64,000 nt of DNA, taken from NCBI RefSeq assembly GCF_023078275.1, contig NC_062994.1, positions 12,719,545 to 12,783,544 of the forward strand. The letters run 5' to 3'. The stretch's first letter is position 1, and every line of letters begins with the position of its first letter. This DNA comes from Leguminivora glycinivorella. Taxonomy: Eukaryota > Arthropoda > Insecta > Lepidoptera > Tortricidae. The notes under the pieces are model-generated. The model saw only the letters and a program-made list of their open reading frames with translations. It was not told the DNA's origin and did not search any database. Made by a program: the position numbers and the translations under genes. Positions 62,101 to 64,000 of this stretch are shown here, in pieces.

Positions 62101-63338
62101 TACATCTCTGAGATTTTGATTATATTTTTAAACTTAATTTGTAACCTTGATTGGCCCTTATTTGTAAACTTGATTTGTTCTTTAATGATTGACAACTAGA
62201 GACTTGTACATCTCTTGAAATGTGTAATTTAGCTGTTCATTTTCTGTATTTTTTTTTTTTTTGTATTATTTGACAAAGGTTTTTACTTTTAAATATTTTA
62301 ATTTTATAAAATTTGACTCTTGGAGACGCTATACATCTCCATGGATTATTTGATTAAGTATAATATTTTTACTTGTAATATTCAGTCTTTTACAACTATT
62401 GAAGTATTATAGATTTCTTTTATCTTTGTATCTGTTTGCACTTTCTTTATGTATTGATTATAGTTAGTAATAATATGACATTTAGAGACTTTATACATCT
62501 CTAATTCTATATCAGTGTATAGCTACTTTGCTTATGATTAATATTTTTAGTTAATATTTCTATTAATTTCATTTGTTTAACTTTAATGAATACTCTGTAA
62601 TGTTGACATGTAAAAGTGCCCCCGTGGCCTATTTGCTGAATAAATGATTTTGTATTTTGTATTTTGTATTTTGGATTTCTTTCAACCCCTTTTTGCCAAG
62701 AGTGGCACTGAAACTTAGTAGTTCATGGGCTCTGCCTACCCCTTTATGGGATACAGGCGTGATTATATGTATGTATGTATGTATGTAAAATAACATGCGT
62801 TCCTGTTATAAGCCAGTATTGTACAGTAGTGTTATAAGTGATCTATTTTGGCGGGGTCGCCATGTGACTAACTGTGACTAGCATCGTAAGTAGATGTAGT
62901 AAAAAACCTTCAAACAAAACTATGAGTGTCTATCAAACTTACTTTATATTTATTGTATAACTAGCTTTTGCCCACGGCTTCGCACGAGTTAGAAAGAGAC
63001 AAAAAGTAGCCTATGTCACTCAGGTCACTCTCCATCCCTTCAACTATCTCCACTTAAAAAATCACGTCAATTTGTCGCTCCGTTTGGCCGTGAAAGACGG
63101 ACAAACAAACAGACACACACACTTTCCCATTTATAATATTAGTATGGATTTGACTGTTCCTTACCTGATATGTGGTGTGAGGATCGAGGTCTCTCAACTC
63201 AGCTCGCCTGGCGTCAGCGGGGGTAGTCAACGAGTCAGCTTTCCTTCTGGCGCCCGCTGCCCGGAATCGAACCTTGTACCCGGTGAGGGGGCCACGGTGT
63301 GTGCGGGCGGGTGGGGCTTCCCAGCGAACCAAAATCGA
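44009..63338 (-). CDS. Frazzled (DCC/neogenin netrin receptor), 3' seventeen exons
   Basis: Seventeen exons join on the minus strand, with every phase matching, into 799 codons ending TTCCACTGC-TAG. The receptor binds netrin in axon guidance and cell migration. Visible parts in order are FN3-3 (63165-63338 plus 61034-61154), FN3-4 (59777-59935, 59094-59278), FN3-5 (59094 to 55300), FN3-6 (55300-55461, 54138-54329), one membrane segment (52039-52183), P1 with PPDLWIHHDQMELKHLDK (51462-51571), a Gly/Pro/His-rich middle, YVAYEPLGHYT, SPYKKSNSSS, and the C-terminal P3 helix LEGLMKDLSAITQQQFHC. The Ig domains and FN3-1/2 lie beyond the right edge. Unusual: an acidic linker between FN3-4 and FN3-5, and partial exon duplications behind five exons. 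Confidence 0.95.
44613..44690 (-). CDS. frazzled exon with SPYKKSNSSS
   Basis: Phase 1 to phase 1, GSVRETSPYKKSNSSSPGHI and six more residues, between TCGCAG and GTAAAA. This basic/serine stretch precedes P3 in the family. Confidence 0.92.
44812..45250. repeat. Interspersed repeat of the ACCGGCCAAGAG type
   Basis: It runs from ACCGGCCAAGAGCATGTCGG to GACGACGGAACCCTAAA and contains GGACGGACGGACAGACAGAC. A fragment of the same family is at 52590-52670. It is common in lepidopteran introns. Confidence 0.7.
45253..45352. mobile_element. Hairpin element
   Basis: Arms 45253-45285 and 45319-45352 pair from AAGATAGTCGCACCCGTG inwards with one or two mismatches. Confidence 0.75.
45409..45581 (-). 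CDS. frazzled exon, Gly/Ser/Ala-rich cytoplasmic part
   Basis: Phase 2 to phase 1, from HRDSMSSDAGGLSG through repeats of GASGASGASG to HSTPSHGQ, between TTACAG and GTAAGA. A low-complexity linker. Confidence 0.9.
45631..45860 (+). mobile_element. tRNA-headed SINE, family 1, copy 3
   Basis: Head with TCTGACCTAGCGCGTAGTG and AGGTTCAAATCCCGG, body with GATGAGCACGGATATTTG. Antisense to frazzled. Confidence 0.85.
46370..46467 (-). repeat. Intronic copy of the 3' part of frazzled exon 46528-46666
   Basis: This copy lies 158 bp downstream of the exon in transcription direction. It repeats the last 98 bases (encoding PAGSDIYACAARERGHYVAY and more) and the GTGAGT donor, with few changes. The frame is open. 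No good acceptor precedes it. Several CAGATGGCGC strings border exon and copy (45961, 46335, 46474, 46511) and may have promoted the duplication. Confidence 0.88.
46528..46666 (-). CDS. frazzled exon with YVAYEPLGHYT
   Basis: Phase 1 to phase 2 between CACAG and GTGAGT. It encodes CGGGTCPLGAACAPLGGTTP then SDIYACAARERGHYVAYEPL. The tyrosines are possible kinase sites; that is inference. Confidence 0.93.
46749..46908. mobile_element. Palindromic repeat related to 43786-43910
   Basis: Arms with GAAAACGGGACTTAA and AAGTCCCGTTTTC, core with GTCCGAAACGTCGGGC. Non-coding. Confidence 0.75.
47007..47367. mobile_element. 361-bp MITE with TTA target duplication
   Basis: Ends GGGCCACTTGCA and TGCAAGTGGGTC, flanked by TTA (47004-47006, 47368-47370). 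This is the abundant lepidopteran GGGCCACTTGCACC family, PIF/Harbinger-like by its target site. Confidence 0.85.
47480..47712 (-). repeat. Degenerate intronic copies of frazzled exon 47877-48030
   Basis: The best copy, 47569-47664, repeats the exon from TGTTTCC to CCCGCGCCTT plus the GTAAGTAAA donor. It has lost about 50 internal bases and carries an in-frame TAG. Weaker pieces with GTGGCGCC and CGGCGAGATTT lie at 47480-47535 and 47678-47712. Confidence 0.8.
47877..48030 (-). CDS. frazzled exon, His/Pro-rich
   Basis: Phase 0 to phase 1, QECFQSTPLLAGVAPLSPQS then ASLHAHAHPGHAHNTLPHTH, between CTCCAG and GTAAGT. A histidine-rich low-complexity part of the cytoplasmic domain. Confidence 0.9.
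48303..48546 (+). mobile_element. MITE of about 245 bp, copy 1
   Basis: From TAGGCTATTTTCC through TTTTTAAGAACTGTCAAAAC, GTGACGTCACGGTCAA and GATGCTTTATTTCGTGCA to ATTTTATTTTAAGTAC. Other copies are at 57608-58042 and, inverted, 60122-60372. Confidence 0.75.
49129..49312 (+). repeat. Lepidopteran 180-bp interspersed repeat, copy 2
   Basis: Starts ACTAATATTATAAATGGG and ends CTCTTTCTAACGCAAGC with an internal change at 49200-49225. Confidence 0.75.
49358..49464 (-). CDS. frazzled exon, Gly/Val repeat and Pro-rich
   Basis: Phase 1 to phase 0, MTGMGVGVGVGAGCAGGTCE then RRAMRPPLGLPHPEQ, between CCACAG and GTAAGC. Confidence 0.9.
49983..50075 (-). CDS. Possible cassette exon of frazzled, or a 40-codon ORF remnant
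   Basis: A G/C-rich island lies between two frazzled exons. With acceptor CTGATTAG and donor GTGAGA it is 93 bp, open and phase 1 to phase 1 (DRRSPSCAGSDETAPLRSSP and more), so it could be skipped or included without breaking the frame. A different minus-strand frame, ATG at 50101 to TGA at 49979, has stronger G/C third positions and a helical look (LAVLRGLRRDSSTTLV). That would fit a fragment of another gene instead. I cannot decide. Confidence 0.35.
50102..50700. other. Frazzled intron with unsupported frames
   Basis: Two plus-strand frames, 50159-50437 and 50454-50657, are open but show no domain I know. The second begins TTG/ATG in an AT-rich context with VYKGEWAFCPMDVYRW. They may be remnants of a transposon or chance. 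Confidence 0.4.
50778..50918 (-). CDS. frazzled exon with SLDRRHYVPTYV
   Basis: Phase 1 to phase 1, SAGSVDGPSALASSTLTLTR then APAEYEPARHPPPASLDRRH, between TTTCAG and GTCAGT. A Ser/Pro-rich segment after P1. Confidence 0.9.
51345..51411 (-). repeat. Intronic copy of the P1 exon, internally deleted
   Basis: It is 117 bp downstream of the real exon. It keeps the acceptor (GTGTCAG), the first bases CACCT-CCAGAC and the end with HLDKSL and donor GTAAGAG. About 43 bases are missing between two CCAGA copies. Read with the splice phase of the real exon it runs out of frame, so it would not be a usable P1. Confidence 0.9.
51462..51571 (-). CDS. frazzled exon with P1 motif
   Basis: Phase 2 to phase 1, STYQKSSASAGIKPPDLWIH then HDQMELKHLDKSLHSSA, between TTGCAG and GTAAGA. 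P1 is the conserved juxtamembrane cytoplasmic motif of DCC-family receptors. Confidence 0.96.
52039..52183 (-). CDS. frazzled exon with the transmembrane segment
   Basis: Phase 1 to phase 2. A Gly-rich stretch is followed by about 25 hydrophobic residues (WLWASAGGACAVLALAAALA) and then CCRK, a membrane anchor with a basic stop-transfer end. Acceptor is TCAATAG, donor GTAATC. Confidence 0.94.
52207..52231. repeat. (TAC)n microsatellite
   Basis: A run of ACT/TAC triplets of about 24 bases in a frazzled intron. Confidence 0.9.
52237..52477. mobile_element. Palindrome made of two head-to-head tRNA-like SINE units
   Basis: Arms 52237-52338 and 52370-52477 are inverse copies. Each arm contains a tRNA-like module: GGTGGCTCAGTTGGCAGAGC (box A) and GTGAGTTCAAG (box B). 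The flank TTTATTCTAAGCCTAGTGGC and onwards to 52545 also follows the related palindrome at 61203. Confidence 0.88.
53160..54103 (-). repeat. Array of six partial copies of the FN3-6 exon
   Basis: Behind the exon at 54138-54329 lie six copies of its 3' two thirds with donor, spaced about 180 bp: 53990-54103 (diverged), 53836-53961, 53660-53785, 53475-53603, 53298-53424 (one-base frameshift) and 53160-53260 (donor lost). Three copies (53836, 53660, 53475) have an open frame, DRPRARVERLRARTTYSFKV onward. Each is preceded by AAATAG in the same phase as the real exon and followed by GTAAGT. The 53475 copy has an in-frame 3-bp insertion. No pyrimidine tract precedes the AGs. Confidence 0.93.
54138..54329 (-). 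CDS. frazzled exon with most of FN3-6
   Basis: Phase 1 to phase 1, YTIMYAPAGAGAGDWTVQKV then EGDRPRARVERLRARTTYSF and KVQAKNSKGVGPF, between TTGCAG and GTAAGT. AKNSKGVGP is the conserved end of FN3-6 in DCC-type receptors. Confidence 0.95.
54390..54648 (+). mobile_element. tRNA-headed SINE, family 1, copy 4
   Basis: Head with CTGGCTCAGTCGGTA and GGGTTCGAATCCCGG, body with GATGAACACAGATATTTG, tail with TTTATTTATTTG. A short duplication, GTCGGTA-CTGTCGGTA, lies in the head. Confidence 0.88.
55300..55461 (-). CDS. frazzled exon, end of FN3-5 and start of FN3-6
   Basis: Phase 1 to phase 1, from ESAWSMLVSNTT (FN3-5 end) to DLVWTPPAKPNGVIT (FN3-6 start), between CCCCAG and GTGAGT. The very G/C-rich middle codes for alanines. 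Confidence 0.94.
55975..56125 (-). CDS. frazzled exon, FN3-5 core
   Basis: Phase 0 to phase 1, GRRYVVRYAAAG then FNATDLNCMLDDLKPFTLYE, between TTAACAG and GTAAGT. It matches the conserved FNATDLNC segment of the family. The DNA feeding its acceptor is the tail of the retroposon at 56180. Confidence 0.95.
56180..57290 (-). mobile_element. LINE remnant carrying only ORF1
   Basis: On the minus strand, a G/C-rich leader (57290-56978) is followed by ORF1 (56977-56204) and, right behind the stop, an AATAAA-containing end and a TATTCTATTCTATT tail. No reverse transcriptase follows, so this is an ORF1-only derivative, comparable in form to mammalian HAL1. The tail runs to within about 30 bases of a frazzled acceptor. 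Confidence 0.75.
56204..56977 (-). CDS. PHD-finger ORF1 protein of a CR1/jockey-type LINE
   Basis: 257 residues from the ATG at 56977, chosen because MICNGCQSE starts the finger; an in-frame ATG 20 codons upstream is possible. The C4HC3 pattern is complete: CNGC, CMAENC, HYNC, CPEC. A coiled-coil-like region (LLREQITNLTERLADTVSTI) follows, with a low-complexity C-terminal part. PHD-type ORF1 proteins are known in insect CR1-like elements, where they act as nucleic-acid-binding chaperones. The frame has no stop, so the insertion is young or maintained. Confidence 0.75.
   Translation of the reverse strand: MICNGCQSEMLVGEEFLQCMAENCRKLYHYNCTFKNLSEAEKQTWICPECAAAAKKGGNNSETPVGTPTSIKNVPLRKPPSASCGLPEPYLPSYLDKDESMSISPDLEIKLLREQITNLTERLADTVSTIERFHSALTVCTSKVDAMSEKLCGLENTIKPQGMSENAPPPPTPYSEIVKASNETRCLASINISAEPNAGRAKKESLADNLTKTVTASDVATKNVFLQNNINDKQLSVGSSKQYVQCKPCSSDKSRNV
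57608..58042. mobile_element. MITE of the 245-bp family, copy 2, with nested repeat
   Basis: Terminal inverted repeats TAGGCTAGTTTCC and GGAAACTAGCCTA bound it. The 180-bp interspersed repeat is inserted at 57686-57868; without it the element is about 245 bp, like the copy at 48303. Confidence 0.82.
57686..57868 (-). repeat. Lepidopteran 180-bp interspersed repeat, copy 3, nested
   Basis: Starts CTAGCTTTTACCCGC and ends TTATAATATTAGTATGGA on the plus strand. It interrupts the MITE at 57608. Confidence 0.8.
58110..58175 (-). CDS. frazzled exon, FN3-5 beginning
   Basis: Twenty-two codons in phase 0, VIMLSGSTAVVYWTDPTLPK-GQ, between TTAACAG and GTCAGT. VVYWTD-TLPK matches the conserved first strands of FN3-5. 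Confidence 0.94.
58262..58394 (+). mobile_element. LINE 3' end fragment
   Basis: GTGACCGCTTTCCATCAGGC and GGACCGTATGCTTGTTCGTC followed by an A-run form the 3' end of a retroposon family very common in Lepidoptera. Only about 130 bp are present. Confidence 0.65.
58495..58766. mobile_element. Long near-perfect palindrome
   Basis: Arms 58495-58618 and 58633-58766 pair over about 125 bases with a 14-base loop. They include CAAGGTGGTCTTTTTTGAGA and a box-B-like GAGTTCAAACCTC. Confidence 0.9.
58852..59037 (-). repeat. Two intronic copies of the end of frazzled exon 59094-59278
   Basis: Two 121-bp units follow the exon. Each repeats the last 60-65 exon bases (GAGGAGGACGAGGAG to GGACTTAAG), the GTAT donor and 45 bases of intron. 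Both share GTTAAT for GCTGAT, so one copy was copied again after mutating. One has a TAA in frame and the other a TAG just in front. Confidence 0.92.
59094..59278 (-). CDS. frazzled exon, end of FN3-4, acidic linker, start of FN3-5
   Basis: Phase 1 to phase 0. EEYVISLHASNALGAGPPVY ends FN3-4. A run of about 20 Asp/Glu residues (EGDDLEEDEEDEEEEDEEE) follows, then RPPLIPPVGLK begins FN3-5. Acceptor is ATTGTAG, donor GTATGA. Confidence 0.95.
59395..59765 (-). repeat. Interspersed repeat with CAGGGTGGTTCC
   Basis: Inverse relative of 25018-25250, sharing GTTCTTTAGATCAAA-type, ACAGGGTGGTTCC and CGGAAAACAAAA segments, with about 200 extra bases between. Confidence 0.65.
59777..59935 (-). CDS. frazzled exon, first half of FN3-4
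   Basis: Phase 1 to phase 1, RAGRDWISVWWEEGSEAGSL then IRGYRLGWGLGVPDVHGKDL. RGY-LGWG-G-PD is the conserved centre of FN3-4. Acceptor AAACAG, donor GTAAAA. Confidence 0.95.
60022..60406. repeat. Second copy of the 22733 repeat, interrupted by a MITE
   Basis: TTGCAATTCACACGTAC to GACGCAGCAATA, then the inverted 245-bp MITE at 60122-60372, then TTAATGTAGGTAGGTAGG to TTTCGCTTATA. Compared with 22733-22862, the insertion point lies in the AATA-ATTAATG junction. Confidence 0.85.
60631..60783 (-). mobile_element. SINE family 3, 3' part
   Basis: CATCCTCCTTACGTTATCCC to CCAACCCGAAGGGTAGACTA is the inverse of the body at 25790-25925, without the tRNA-like head. Confidence 0.75.
61034..61154 (-). CDS. 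frazzled exon, end of FN3-3 and linker
   Basis: Phase 0 to phase 1, IRVCAINANGSGPFSEWLTA then ATQARAQDESRVPPQPPP. AINANGSG and the DES-VP linker are characteristic of DCC/frazzled. Acceptor CCTCAG, donor GTAAGT. Confidence 0.95.
61203..61315. mobile_element. Perfect palindrome related to 52237-52477
   Basis: Arms 61203-61255 and 61263-61315 are perfect inverse copies of 53 bases with a 7-base centre. The outer part of each arm equals the outer part of the 52-kb palindrome, but the tRNA-like middle is missing. Confidence 0.92.
61600..62790 (+). mobile_element. LINE 3' region with a repeated 30-bp motif
   Basis: Starts near CCCCGTGTGGTGACGGG, ends GGGATACAGGCGTGATTATA plus a TATG tail. Between them, GAGACTTTATACATCTCT or a close variant occurs five times (61979, 62091, 62198, 62320, 62485). 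The shorter copy at 39000-39150 joins the outer parts directly, so this copy carries an extra 900 bp or so. Confidence 0.65.
62961..63147 (-). repeat. Lepidopteran 180-bp interspersed repeat, copy 4
   Basis: From CTAGCTTTTGCCCACGGC to TTATAATATTAGTATGGA, with a short internal duplication of GTCACTCAG. It ends 17 bases from the donor of the frazzled exon at 63165. Confidence 0.8.
63165..63338 (-). CDS. frazzled exon, first half of FN3-3
   Basis: Fifty-eight codons in phase 0, SILVRWEAPPARTHRGPLTG then YKVRFRAAGARR and ELRDLDPHTTYQ, between TTATAG and GTAAGG. W-x-P and Y-V-F-A spacing is standard FN3. This is the most upstream frazzled exon in the window. Confidence 0.92.
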
Positions 63339-63384
63339 CTATAACAAAAATGTGTCAGGTCTTAATCTAAAAATATGCATGCTG

Positions 63385-63422
<38 letters not shown>

Positions 63423-64000
63423 ATAATATATATATATATATATTTTTTAATATATTGTTTTCATACTTTCTTGAAATAGGTGGTAGCGTCGGAAACTACT
63501 CTCAAGTAACCAAACCACGTTTAGAAGATGCTACACCGTGGTGCGACATAAAATAAGTTGGAAGAGAGTAAAGCTCGTGTTTACTATAATTCATCGTCGA
63601 TTAAATCATCATTGGCCTTCAAACACAGACTATAAATACTGTCAAGTGGGGCGACAACGTTTTTCATGGCCGTGTAAGCCAATAAGGGAATTATATTCAT
63701 CATCCTCCTTGCGTTATCCCGACATTTGCCACGGCTCATGGGAGCCTGGTGTCCGCTTTGACAGCTAATCCCAAGATTTGGCGTAAAATTCTTTACGAAA
63801 GCGACTGCCATCTGACCTTCCAACCCGAAGGGTACACTAGACCTTATTGGAATTAGTCCGGTTTCCTCACGATGTTTTCCTTCACTGAAAAGGGAAGGGA
63901 ACTATAATTATAATGGGTGAAATTGCTGCAGCGTTGAGCCTCATTACTTATTAGGGTTTCCGATGTATGTAGGCAATATTTGTACACTAAGTTTTGTTCT
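63339..64000. other. Frazzled intron with (AT)n and a SINE
   Basis: An (AT)n run at 63388-63442, then at 63697-63896, minus strand, another copy of SINE family 3 (GCGTTATCCCGACATTTGCC to GGTTTCCTCACGATG). No exon is seen to the right edge. Confidence 0.7.

Overview
This is a eukaryotic window, almost certainly from a moth or butterfly (Lepidoptera). Three things support this: intron-split genes with GT-AG junctions, many tRNA-headed SINEs and short inverted-repeat elements of the kinds that crowd lepidopteran introns, and an insect-type frazzled gene. Nothing bacterial or plasmid-like is present. All joins and family names come from reading the sequence; no database search was run.

Left part (1-22324): two almost identical direct copies of a 2.7-kb segment (1-2697 and 19630-22324) flank a 16-kb BEL/Pao LTR-retrotransposon array. 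The array holds a nearly complete element broken by one frameshift (2698-9386), an inverted and internally deleted element (9392-13000), and a third element with a long open gag-pol frame but no 5' LTR of its own (13001-18764). The duplicated segment carries two divergent genes: the first exon of an unrecognised minus-strand gene, and an early exon of a plus-strand gene.

Middle part (21236-35128, plus strand): that plus-strand gene can be followed through nine phase-consistent exons coding about 1540 residues. It has a Myb/SANT-like DNA-binding segment near its N-terminus, a large acidic exon, an exon of internal repeats, and a long proline-rich and then charged, heptad-like last exon. I cannot name it. 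Its introns hold SINEs, a 5'-truncated LINE, a hAT-type MITE with a perfect target duplication, and 425-bp inverted repeats flanking one exon.

From 35129 to 44008 I see intergenic or UTR DNA with MITEs and hairpins and no convincing gene.

Right part (44009-63338, minus strand): the 3' part of frazzled, the DCC/neogenin netrin receptor. Seventeen exons encode 799 residues covering FN3 domains 3 to 6, one membrane segment, the P1 motif and the C-terminal P3 motif; the Ig domains and FN3-1/2 lie beyond the right edge.

Most striking pattern: at six exons (five in frazzled, one in the SANT-like gene) the 3' part of the exon with its splice donor has been tandemly duplicated into the downstream intron, once to six times. 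The clearest case is FN3 domain 6, where three intronic copies keep an open frame, a matching phase-1 AG in front and a GTAAGT donor behind.
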